Origin: Opitutaceae bacterium
GTDB lineage: Bacteria; Verrucomicrobiota; Verrucomicrobiia; Opitutales; Opitutaceae
Assembly: GCA_028280945.1 (NCBI GenBank)
Contig: JANQKV010000062.1
Coordinates: 1 to 47,739, forward strand
Length of the DNA: 47,739 bases
Reading direction: 5' to 3'
Part shown: in pieces, positions 1-7,196 of the stretch
How the letters are laid out: each line of letters opens with the position of its first letter
Position numbering within the stretch: the stretch's first letter is position 1
Program-made: the position numbers and the translations under genes
The notes under the pieces: generated by a model
Database searches by the model: none
What the model saw: only the letters and a program-made list of their open reading frames with translations
Told to the model about the DNA's origin: nothing

Positions 1-2
1 AC

Positions 3-9
3 GTTGGAC
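3..9 (+). other. integron attC core site R' (GTTGGAC)
   Basis: GTTGGAC fits the attC consensus GTTRRRY and lies nine bases before the SUKH gene start. It is the exact reverse complement of GTCCAAC just after that gene (342-348), as expected when a cassette's 5' end comes from its own attC site. The rest of the preceding attC is outside the window. Confidence 0.75.
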
Positions 10-17
10 ACACAGAG

Positions 18-335
18 ATGAAGATCAGCGTGCCTAAGGAATACATCGACTATATCGAAAAAGGCGGGCGCAACGAGTCGCTAACGAAAGATGAGCCAGG
101 CTATTTCGTACTTTGGCCACTGGCGGACATCGAGAAGATGAATGCCGAATATCAGGTGTCTGAGTTTATGCCCGGATTTCTTGGCTTTGGGAGCGATGGT
201 GGTGGCGAGATGCTGGCATTTGATGCAGCTGGTGTGGTTTGGAAGCTTCCATTTGTAGGTTACTCATCGACAGACGACGCTTGGAAGGTCGCTGATCGCT
301 GGGAAGATGTTGTTACTCGCATTTCAGATGAGTAA
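18..335 (+). CDS. SMI1/KNR4 (SUKH) family protein in a gene cassette
   Basis: A 105-residue protein without signal peptide or membrane segment. The middle part, PGFLGFGSDGGGEMLAFD, matches the characteristic SUKH core (a glycine-rich turn followed by a hydrophobic strand), and it begins with an E/Y-rich helix typical of the fold. SUKH proteins are best known as immunity proteins against contact-dependent or polymorphic toxins, though many are orphan; no toxin gene lies nearby. It is somewhat shorter than the usual SUKH domain of about 130 residues. The gene sits alone between an attC R' half (3-9) and a complete-looking attC (342-400), so it is best read as an integron cassette. The ATG at 18 is preceded by AGAG. 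Family call is fairly sure; immunity role is inference. Confidence 0.8.
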   Translation: MKISVPKEYIDYIEKGGRNESLTKDEPGYFVLWPLADIEKMNAEYQVSEFMPGFLGFGSDGGGEMLAFDAAGVVWKLPFVGYSSTDDAWKVADRWEDVVTRISDE

Positions 336-341
336 AAAAGA

Positions 342-400
342 GTCCAACCAGCCGCCTTAGACAAGGGCCACAAGTGGCTCTGTCTGGGGCCCGATAAAGG
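342..400 (+). other. attC recombination site of the SUKH cassette
   Basis: GTCCAAC at 342-348 fits the R'' consensus RYYYAAC and is the reverse complement of the cassette's own 5' core GTTGGAC at 3-9. It is followed by an imperfect hairpin at 359-385 (AGACA..GGGCCAC, loop AA, GTGGC..TGTCT) with unpaired bases, as in attC stems. The expected R' after the stem (GTTRRRY) is not intact; the sequence runs into a repeat shared with position 1954, so the 3' end may be truncated. Confidence 0.65.
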
Positions 401-419
401 GTCAGGCTTTGTAGTTTGT
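396..419 (+). repeat. 24-bp dispersed repeat, copy 1
   Basis: AAAGGGTCAGGCTTTGTAGT and the next bases recur at 1954-1978 as AAAGGGGTCAGGCTTTGTAA with the same continuation, in the same orientation. A shorter relative (CCAAAGGGGTCA) lies at about 27118-27129, beside the other cassette island. The pair brackets about 1.5 kb containing the GH2-leader copy and the AT-rich gene. It may be the end of a small mobile element; no transposase is present. Confidence 0.6.
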
Positions 420-466
420 TGTCAACAAGGTCGGAGATGGTGACTCGATAGCGACCGCCCTTCCGC

Positions 467-780
467 GCTTGTGCTCTCCACGCGGCCGCAGGTCTTCCTG
501 TCTGTATCTTTGCGACCTTTGCGCTCTCATTGGTGGTCTTCACGTTAAAGCCAGCAGCAGAGTGGAATCATTCCTCCCTCCCATTCACTTCAAAGTTCCC
601 CTTACAAGACGGTCCACTTAAGTGCTTGTTCCACGACCCCGAGTCGTGCGTTTCGCTGGTTCAACCCCATGCGATCCCTGCCTCTCTTCCTTCTCCTCGC
701 TTTAACGTGGATCTGGTCCACCGCTGGAGAATCCCCATGGCAGCCCGCCGAAGCACCGCTCATGACTCCGCCAGCCGCCG
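467..780 (+). repeat. 314-bp diverged duplication of the GH2 gene leader, copy 1
   Basis: This segment aligns without net gaps to 4025-4338: about 200 bp of leader plus the first 37 or so codons of the GH2 gene. Many substitutions separate the copies, so the duplication is not recent. The copy ends abruptly in the GH2 coding sequence, and the AT-rich gene starts 30 bases later. Between 336 and 668 I see only the attC, the 24-bp repeat and this leader copy, with no supportable gene. Confidence 0.85.
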
Positions 781-806
781 TATCTCACTATAATCTTTAT
801 CCATAA
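669..806 (+). pseudogene. truncated 5' fragment of a GH2 glycosidase gene
   Basis: The frame starting at ATG 669 encodes MRSLPLFLLLALTWIWSTAG and then ESPWQPAEAPLMTP, nearly identical to the signal peptide and first residues of the GH2 enzyme encoded from 4227. Identity stops at about 780, and the frame ends at TAA 804-806, three bases before the next start. The remaining 45 codons contain no catalytic part. It is a remnant of an old duplication broken by the inserted AT-rich gene; whether it still yields a short secreted peptide or affects translation of the gene at 810 is unknown. Confidence 0.8.
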
Positions 807-809
807 TAA

Positions 810-1925
810 ATGAAAAAGAGCCTAACTGCTGTTTTAAGCTCTCTATTCCTAGGACTGTATTCATATAGCGAAAATATATTCGTTCCGTTTACCAAGGCCC
901 ACTGGACTCTTCAAGGAAAGTCAGAGATCGTTGAGTTCGATAATCGGACTGCACTTACAGGATCTGCTCTTCTAAATGATGTCGAACTACTTAATGGAAC
1001 AATAGAAGTTGATATCTATACAACTGGACAGAGGAATTTTGGTGGTATTACCTTCCGTGTTCAGTCGCAGAGGGAATATGAATGGTGCTGGTTTAGAATT
1101 CATAAATCAAATGGAGCGGTGCAAGATGGATTGCAATATGCTCCCATTTTCAACGGAAATTCCTGTTGGCAGCTGTTTGGAGGCGAAGGAGGCATACAAC
1201 CAGTTGATCTTCCCAAAAACCGTTGGGTTCATCTTAAAATCGAAATAATGAATGAAACCGCAAAACTCTATGTTGGCGATATGTCTGATCCTGTAATGGT
1301 TATCAGAGACCTTCAGGTCGGACTGAAAAAAGGGGGTATAGGATTACGAGCCAACAGAACCGGCAGTATCTATTTTTCAAATTTCTCATACAAAGTAGAC
1401 CACACGGAAACGAAACCGATTCCCCCGCGAGCAATTGATCCAACAATCATTGCGAATTGGGTTTTATCGAATAAGTATTCCGTGGAAGAGTTTTCAGACA
1501 TAAAAGAATATCCCAAAGACCAGCTGGAGAACGAGGACAACTGGATAGAACCAGAGTTAGGATCGACGGGGTTGGTGAACATCACCAAATACCATTACCA
1601 TAAGGCTGGAATGCCCCCATCATGTGCAATTCTGAAATCAGAACTTTTTAGCAAAGAAAGCAAAACGGTGCAGATGAATTTCGGCTATAGCGATGCAGTT
1701 GCAATTTTCCTCAATGAACAACCGCTATTTTGGGGCAACAATGCTTGGCGTGGTCGAAATATGGCAGATGGTGGATGGATAGGTTACAATGATGCCGTGT
1801 TTTTAAACCTTGCTAAAGGTAGGAATGAACTAGTGGTTGTAGTAGCTGAAGTATTTGGCGGTTGGGGATTTCAAGGCAATATTGAGGGATATTCAAATAT
1901 CAAAAATGGTTTTAATAGAAATTAG
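810..1925 (+). CDS. AT-rich secreted LamG/DUF1080-like protein, probably acquired
   Basis: A 371-residue protein with an N-terminal signal peptide (MKKSLTAVLSSLFLGLYSYS). Residues about 60-195 look like a concanavalin-A-type jelly roll: alternating strands, WCWFRIHKSNG, a GGIGLRANRTGSIYFSNF end strand typical of DUF1080/LamG domains. Residues about 265-360 resemble a beta-sandwich of the kind found in GH2 or CBM proteins (AVAIFLNEQPLFWG, LAKGRNELVVVV). No catalytic signature is clear, so carbohydrate binding is only a guess. Codon use is strikingly AT-rich compared with its GC-rich neighbours, and it lies between copies of a 24-bp repeat, fused behind a broken GH2 fragment. These are signs of transfer. 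The start is supported by the signal peptide. Confidence 0.75.
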   Translation: MKKSLTAVLSSLFLGLYSYSENIFVPFTKAHWTLQGKSEIVEFDNRTALTGSALLNDVELLNGTIEVDIYTTGQRNFGGITFRVQSQREYEWCWFRIHKSNGAVQDGLQYAPIFNGNSCWQLFGGEGGIQPVDLPKNRWVHLKIEIMNETAKLYVGDMSDPVMVIRDLQVGLKKGGIGLRANRTGSIYFSNFSYKVDHTETKPIPPRAIDPTIIANWVLSNKYSVEEFSDIKEYPKDQLENEDNWIEPELGSTGLVNITKYHYHKAGMPPSCAILKSELFSKESKTVQMNFGYSDAVAIFLNEQPLFWGNNAWRGRNMADGGWIGYNDAVFLNLAKGRNELVVVVAEVFGGWGFQGNIEGYSNIKNGFNRN

Positions 1926-1953
1926 CATCTACATTGGGGACCAAAAGAGACCA

Positions 1954-1978
1954 AAAGGGGTCAGGCTTTGTAATTTGT
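1954..1978 (+). repeat. 24-bp dispersed repeat, copy 2
   Basis: Second direct copy of the repeat at 396-419, with one inserted G and one G-to-A change. It lies 28 bases after the AT-rich gene. Reading the minus strand from here gives a short open frame (1961-2068) containing RGAMRRHLNGHRENTELDAQ, which looks like the C-terminal scrap of a decayed gene that I cannot assign. Confidence 0.6.
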
Positions 1979-2103
1979 AGATCGTGAGGCTAATTGGGCG
2001 TCGAGCTCGGTATTCTCGCGATGCCCGTTGAGGTGTCGTCGCATCGCTCCTCGGTAGTAGTTTGTAATTCAAGATCGAAGTGAATTGTTCGACGGTGATC
2101 GCT

Positions 2104-3006
2104 CTACCGCCGGGCGATCGGCGGTAGTGTCACGTCCCCCGTCGCCGCCCACTCCGTGCCATACTGCATCATCGCCTTGAATCCCGCTGTTTCCAAGGAA
2201 GCGACGGGCTCCTCATCGCCGGGTGAACAGTGCCCCAAGGTAGTGTGAAACACCCGTCCCTTCCCATAACGGATCACCATCAGCATCGGTTCATGCTCGG
2301 CACTTCCCCGGGGTTGGCTGGGATCAGAATAAGCCGTTGCCAGTATCTGCAAATTCTTCGCCGGTCCCCGCATGCTGGTGTAGATTTCGTCATTGGGCTG
2401 CAACCACGTCTCCGGCAATCCGCGGGTTATCGGGTGCCTTCGATCCCGCACCGTCACCCAGAAATCCCCCCGCGGCGGGTGCCGCGGCCGGCTCTCATGG
2501 TCGAGATGTACCGGTGCCCCGTCGCGCCAAACCACCATCCGCCCTTCGTCGCTCGATCGTCCCCCCCAACCGCCAACTCCCGACATTTCCAGGAACGGCA
2601 ACCAGTCCGGGAAGCCGTTGTTGGTCGAGTGTTGAATCACGAGTCCTCCCCCCTCGCGCACGTAGGATTTGAATCCCTGTTTGGTGGCATAGGACCACTC
2701 CGACTGCTCTGTCGGATCCTTTGCCCAATTGCCATCGTTGTAGACCATCACAATCACATCGTAAGCCAACCAGTCCGGGCTGAATGCCCGCTTGCCCTCC
2801 ACATCGGCCGGACAAATCACCAGCTCTGTTTGAAAAATCCCCGCATCATCCAAATGCCGCTTCACCACCGCACTTGTCATTTCCCAACTATGATATCTCT
2901 CGTCCGAGACACCCGTCAGGAGCATCACTTTGATCAGCGGTGAAGCCGTCAGGCTTCCCCCCGCCACAACCCACGCCAGCAAGATTTTAGACCAATATCG
3001 CATCAT
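2104..3006 (-). CDS. secreted ThuA-like domain protein
   Basis: About 300 residues. The ThuA-like fold (related to class I glutamine amidotransferases) is seen in KVMLLTGVSDERYHSWEMTS near the N-terminus, YDVIVMVYNDGNW, the turn REGGGLVIQHSTNNGF, the segment HPITRGLPETWLQPNDEIY, and the closing GKGRVFHTTLGH. ThuA-like proteins are widespread in PVC glycan loci, and their reaction is mostly unknown. I chose ATG 3006 because a longer reading to 3066 would run into the upstream esterase gene, because GAGGGAAAG precedes it, and because it gives a hydrophobic signal peptide (MMRYWSKILLAWVVAGGSLT). It is the second gene of a minus-strand pair with the esterase, 26 bp apart. Confidence 0.88.
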   Translation of the reverse strand: MMRYWSKILLAWVVAGGSLTASPLIKVMLLTGVSDERYHSWEMTSAVVKRHLDDAGIFQTELVICPADVEGKRAFSPDWLAYDVIVMVYNDGNWAKDPTEQSEWSYATKQGFKSYVREGGGLVIQHSTNNGFPDWLPFLEMSGVGGWGGRSSDEGRMVVWRDGAPVHLDHESRPRHPPRGDFWVTVRDRRHPITRGLPETWLQPNDEIYTSMRGPAKNLQILATAYSDPSQPRGSAEHEPMLMVIRYGKGRVFHTTLGHCSPGDEEPVASLETAGFKAMMQYGTEWAATGDVTLPPIARR

Positions 3007-3032
3007 GACTTTTGAAATTACTTTCCCTCGAA

Positions 3033-3941
3033 TCACTCCCCCAAGCCGTCCGCCAGCCAACGCCACACCCGGTTGCGGCTATTCTCGATGTCAAAGTCGA
3101 TGCCGTGGCCGGTGCCGGGCACGACCATCAACTCATGGTTGATGCCGAGCTCCCGCAGGAAGATGCTCCACTGGAGGTTGCCCACGTAATTGCCATCCTC
3201 GTCACCAATCACGATCATGAGGTTGACCGGCGGCACCTCGTTGCCCCGCTCGGCGTAAGCCCGTGCGTTATCGAAGACGTTGTTGGTGCCGTCGGGAATC
3301 ACGATACCCGACTGCTCATCACCGTCGTTTTCGCTGATGATCAATTCGCGCTGATGGCCACCAGCGATCGACACACCGGTCGCAAACCGGTCGGCATACC
3401 GAAAGAGGTAACGCCCCACCCCGCGCCCGCCTTGGGATCCGCCAATGAGAGCCCGGCCGTTCCGATCCACAATCGTGCGATAGGTCGCGTCAACATGCTC
3501 GACCAATTCGAGGAAAGCCTGCACGCCCAACGCGCCGTCTCCATAGTCGTAGTGGCTTAGTCTCCCACCATTCACCCCGACAAAGATGTGGGGTGGCATC
3601 GCCTTGCCCGCCCGCATGGCGTTGAAGTTCAGGTAACCTCCAAATGACTTGTATTCGGCACCCGGTCGGCCGCCGTGGAGAAAATATACCACCGGGTAGC
3701 GCTGCCCGGTGTTCGCCGCATCCTCGTAACCCAGGGGCAGATTGATGTAGTAACCCACCTCGGCCTCGTTGGCCTCGCTGAAGTAGGTGCCGTGTTCCAA
3801 ACCCGGTGGTGGTTGGCGCTCGCCCCCATGGTTCCACTTGAAAGGCGCCAAACGTTCCGCCCAGCCCTCCGGAGTAGTCTGGGCAAACGCACTCACGGCA
3901 AAAACAAGCGCGACCAGGGGAATCAGAGGAAGGGGTAACAT
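3033..3941 (-). CDS. secreted esterase, alpha/beta hydrolase (feruloyl-esterase/EsteraseD type)
   Basis: About 302 residues with a signal peptide ending near AVSAFAQ. It matches the PF00756 esterase family: RYPVVYFLHGG (oxyanion-hole region), the nucleophile elbow GGSQGG (Ser in GxSxG), and a late histidine in PGTGHGIDF. Such enzymes in glycan loci remove ester substituents (acetyl, feruloyl) from polysaccharides; the substrate here is not evident. ATG 3941 starts directly at the hydrophobic segment; a TTG nine bases upstream (3950) would add MAR, giving a more normal positively charged signal peptide, and is a real alternative. It is first in a two-gene unit with the ThuA-like gene. Confidence 0.88.
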   Translation of the reverse strand: MLPLPLIPLVALVFAVSAFAQTTPEGWAERLAPFKWNHGGERQPPPGLEHGTYFSEANEAEVGYYINLPLGYEDAANTGQRYPVVYFLHGGRPGAEYKSFGGYLNFNAMRAGKAMPPHIFVGVNGGRLSHYDYGDGALGVQAFLELVEHVDATYRTIVDRNGRALIGGSQGGRGVGRYLFRYADRFATGVSIAGGHQRELIISENDGDEQSGIVIPDGTNNVFDNARAYAERGNEVPPVNLMIVIGDEDGNYVGNLQWSIFLRELGINHELMVVPGTGHGIDFDIENSRNRVWRWLADGLGE

Positions 3942-4024
3942 ACGGGCCAATGTGGTCGCTTCATCGTCGCCAGAAACTTCCCCGCCACCGAACCGTTAGA
4001 CACCACCTCGAAGTTCTCTCACTG

Positions 4025-4338
4025 GCTTATGCTCTCTACGCGGCCGCAGGACTTCCTGTCTATATCTTTGCGACCTTTGCGTTCTCCTTGGTGATCTTCG
4101 TGTTAAAGCCAGCATCGGAATGAAATCATTCCTCCCTCCCATTCATTTCAAAGTTCCCCTTACAAGACGGTCCACTTAGGCGCTGGTTCCACCACACCGA
4201 GCCGTGCGTTTCGCTGGTCCAACCCCATGCGATCGCTACCTCACTTCTTTCTCCTCGCTTCAACATGGATCTGGTCCACCGCCGCGGAATCCCGATGGCA
4301 GCCCGCCGAAGCACCGCTCATGACTCCGTGGGCCGCCG
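4025..4338 (+). repeat. 314-bp duplication, copy 2 (intact GH2 leader)
   Basis: Source-like copy of the segment at 467-780. It covers the upstream region of the GH2 gene and its first 37 codons. The conserved leader parts include CGCGGCCGCAGG and CCTTACAAGACGGTCCACTT. Between 3951 and 4226 I see no gene; promoter elements were not identifiable with confidence. Confidence 0.85.
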
Positions 4339-6155
4339 ACGTCGATCCGGACAACGTCCTACCCGAATACCCCCGCCCCACGCTCGTGCGAGACCGGTGG
4401 CTTAACCTCAATGGCATCTGGGAATTCGCGCCCGCAACCGCCGCCAGTCCCCTGCCGACTGGCGAGTCCTTGGCCGAACGCATCCTCGTACCCTTCCCGT
4501 GGGAATCCGCCCTCTCCGGCATCCGCCGCCAGATGCCTGATCACCGCGCCGTCTACCGCCGGCCTTTTGAGATTCCCGCCACTTGGGCAAAGGAGCGTGT
4601 CATGCTGAACTTTGGGGCGGTCGACTGGGAGGCCACCGTGTTCGTCAACGGTCGTTTCGCCGGCCAACATCGCGGTGGTTGGGATGACTTCAGTTTCGAC
4701 ATAACACCCCACCTCAAGGAACACGGTCCCCAGGAACTCATCATCCAGGTCTTCGACCCCACCAACCATGCGGCCATCGCAGTGGGCAAACAGAACCACG
4801 GCAAGTTTGCGGATCCCGGCCGCTACACCTACTCGCCCGCCTCCGGCATCTGGCAAACAGTGTGGCTCGAACCTGTGCCCGACCGTCACATCGCCGACAT
4901 TCACAACGATCCCGATATCGATCGGAGTGTGTTGGAGGTAACGATCAACCCCGATGAGCTGGACGAGGAACTGACCGCCGTTGCCATCGCCAAGATCGGC
5001 GAACGGGAGATCGGCCGGGCTGCCGGTCCCGTCAATGCACCCCTCGTGGTGCCCGTGCCCAATGCCCGGCTGTGGTGGCCCGATGATCCGTTCCTCTATG
5101 ATCTCGAAGTACGGCTCATGCGGGGCGATGAGGTGGTCGATTCCGCCACCAGCTACTTCGGCATGCGCAAGATCAGCCTCATGCCGGTGGTCGAAAACGG
5201 CCGGGGACCCGTGCAGAAACTGGCGCTCAATCACACGTTTTTCTTCCAGATGGGTCCGCTCGACCAGGGCTACTGGCCCGACGGGCTCTTCACCGCCCCG
5301 ACCGACGAGGCCCTGCGCTGGGATGTCGCGGAAATCAAGGCCTACGGCTACAACATGATCCGCAAGCACATCAAGGTGGAGCCCGAACGCTGGTTCTACC
5401 ACTGCGACCAGCTCGGCATCCTCGTCTGGCAGGACATGCCCTCCACGTTCAAGCAACGCACCGAGGCTGACAAAGCTCAGTTTGAGATCGAGCTGGCGCG
5501 CATGGTCCGCGCCAACTGGAATCATCCCTCGATCGTCAACTGGATCGTCTTCAACGAGCACTGGGGAGCCTACGACGTGGAGCGGCTCACCGAGTTCGTC
5601 ATGGCCCTCGACCCCGACCGGCTCGTCACCGGCAACAGCGGCATCGACGCGGGCCGACCGGACGTCGACTACCAGGTTGGCCACATCAAGGACAACCACA
5701 GTTACCGTCCGCCTCATGCGCCGCACCCGCCCCACAACCGCGCCGTGGTCAATGGGGAGTATGGAGCGATTGGATACAAAATCCCCGGGCACATCTGGGA
5801 CGTCGACGGCGACTGGGTGCACCACAATTACGAGGGCCGGGAAGCCGCCACCGCCGAATACGTGAAGTTCGTGAACCAACTGCTCGAATATCGCGACAAC
5901 GACGCACTCTCCGGCGCCGTCTACACCCAGTGGACCGACCTCGAGAACGAGATGAACGGCATCTACACCTACGACCGCAAGGTGGAAAAACATGACCGGG
6001 CCGCCATCACCGCGGCGAATCGTTCCCTTTGGGTCGATGCCCTGGCCAATGCCCCGCGTCGCAATACTCCCTCTCCCGGCAATACCACCCCACTCGACCA
6101 AAGCTCCGCCCCGCCGCAGACCAACACCGACGGCGGTCCGGATGTGATCAATTAA
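4227..6155 (+). CDS. secreted GH2 glycoside hydrolase (beta-galactosidase/glucuronidase-like)
   Basis: A 642-residue enzyme with signal peptide (MRSLPHFFLLASTWIWSTAA). GH2 domains follow in order: N-terminal sugar-binding jelly roll (LNLNGIWEF, GAVDWEATVFVNGRFAGQH, GGWDDFSFDIT), an immunoglobulin-like middle, and a TIM barrel. The catalytic acid/base is Glu444 in FNEHWG and the nucleophile is Glu511 in NGEYGA, both in the expected GH2 contexts. It lacks the long C-terminal domains of LacZ, so it is a short GH2. Retaining exo-hydrolysis of a beta-linked residue in the periplasm is the expected action; galactose, glucuronate or mannose specificity cannot be read here. A broken copy of its 5' end lies at 669-806. 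Confidence 0.93.
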   Translation: MRSLPHFFLLASTWIWSTAAESRWQPAEAPLMTPWAADVDPDNVLPEYPRPTLVRDRWLNLNGIWEFAPATAASPLPTGESLAERILVPFPWESALSGIRRQMPDHRAVYRRPFEIPATWAKERVMLNFGAVDWEATVFVNGRFAGQHRGGWDDFSFDITPHLKEHGPQELIIQVFDPTNHAAIAVGKQNHGKFADPGRYTYSPASGIWQTVWLEPVPDRHIADIHNDPDIDRSVLEVTINPDELDEELTAVAIAKIGEREIGRAAGPVNAPLVVPVPNARLWWPDDPFLYDLEVRLMRGDEVVDSATSYFGMRKISLMPVVENGRGPVQKLALNHTFFFQMGPLDQGYWPDGLFTAPTDEALRWDVAEIKAYGYNMIRKHIKVEPERWFYHCDQLGILVWQDMPSTFKQRTEADKAQFEIELARMVRANWNHPSIVNWIVFNEHWGAYDVERLTEFVMALDPDRLVTGNSGIDAGRPDVDYQVGHIKDNHSYRPPHAPHPPHNRAVVNGEYGAIGYKIPGHIWDVDGDWVHHNYEGREAATAEYVKFVNQLLEYRDNDALSGAVYTQWTDLENEMNGIYTYDRKVEKHDRAAITAANRSLWVDALANAPRRNTPSPGNTTPLDQSSAPPQTNTDGGPDVIN

Positions 6156-6324
6156 ACCGATATCCTTGAGCCGGAATCCTGGGATCGCTCCAAACCACGA
6201 AGGGCACACAGAACCCGGCGAGCCGGTCCCGCACCTCTCGTTCTCTGTCTCCTGCATGGTCTGGCGCCCAACCCAAACCGGCTTTCGCTGAAACCAACAA
6301 ACTCCTGAAGCGTCTCTGAGAAAC

Positions 6325-7104
6325 ATGAACACCGTTTTGGGTCATCTTCTGTTGGGTTTGTTGGCAATCGGAGTGACGTTGCCGCTCACGGCCAAACGGG
6401 GCCCGGCGGTTTTGGTGGTGTCGGATACTTTTAATCGACCGCTTGAAGAAACGCGTCCCGATCGGGAAAACCCGATCCACTACTTCCTCTTCGATGGCAT
6501 GCAAATGGACATTGGCGGCTCCGTGCGTGGCGCCGACATGCCGTCCAAGGAGGACCTCGGTCGGCTGATTCACGAGACCCTCGAATCACAAGGGTTTCGC
6601 CGCACCCAGGTTGGAGGCCCGGTTCCTGAAATCGTGGTGATCTACACCTACGGCACCGCCGTGGCGGAGTATTATGAATGGGACGAGGACGAAATTGATA
6701 CCGAGACGGGAGAGGTGGCCGGAACCACCACCTACACCGAATACATGAACGGTGATGACATGATGCGCCTCGTAGGGGCGGCGCGAGCGCGCTCCCGGTC
6801 CATCGATTCCATCACCGCCAACGAAATCAACGCCGCCCTCAATTCCAGTCGGGTCTACATCACATTGGCTGCACTGGAGGCGAACGCATTTCGCGAGGGC
6901 AAACATAAGATCATCTGGCGCACCCGCATGAGCATTGATTCCAACCGTCGCCAATTGCCCGATTTCATGAACGTAATGCTGGCAAGCGCCGCCCCCTTCC
7001 TCGGGGCTGAAACCGATGTGCCGGTGTTCATGAGCGACAACGACCGCCGCGAGATCGATGTGCAGATCGGCGACCTTCAGGTGGTTGAGGAAGACGCGGA
7101 CTAG
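6325..7104 (+). CDS. hypothetical secreted protein
   Basis: A 259-residue protein with an N-terminal hydrophobic signal sequence (MNTVLGHLLLGLLAIGVTL). The rest is soluble and acidic. It contains an apparent domain with PEIVVIYTYGTAVAEYYEW, the TYTEYMNGDDMMRLVGAAR stretch, and a C-terminal half beginning SRVYITLAALEANAFREGKH. The strand-helix layout and the IIWRTRMSID strand recall lipoprotein-like domains that assess periplasmic assembly, but I do not recognise the family and assign no function. It stands in the same direction as the DUF1593 gene that follows after a short gap; no enzyme motif is visible. The start is supported by the signal sequence. Confidence 0.75.
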   Translation: MNTVLGHLLLGLLAIGVTLPLTAKRGPAVLVVSDTFNRPLEETRPDRENPIHYFLFDGMQMDIGGSVRGADMPSKEDLGRLIHETLESQGFRRTQVGGPVPEIVVIYTYGTAVAEYYEWDEDEIDTETGEVAGTTTYTEYMNGDDMMRLVGAARARSRSIDSITANEINAALNSSRVYITLAALEANAFREGKHKIIWRTRMSIDSNRRQLPDFMNVMLASAAPFLGAETDVPVFMSDNDRREIDVQIGDLQVVEEDAD

Positions 7105-7196
7105 ACCGGCAATGACAACGGGTGGCCGGATACCGATCATTACGGTGCGACCCGTCCGCGCGTGAGCGAACCCCGCGGGTTCGCTTCGCTGGCAAA

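Noticed and set aside
2230-2943. Long plus-strand open frame opposite the ThuA-like gene
   Set aside because: It is rich in Pro, Arg and His with no family pattern; it is the antisense shadow of a clear ThuA-like domain gene.
4359-6332. 657-codon minus-strand open frame
   Set aside because: It mirrors the GH2 gene, is rich in Val, Gly, Asp and His without motifs, and reflects third-position GC in the real gene.
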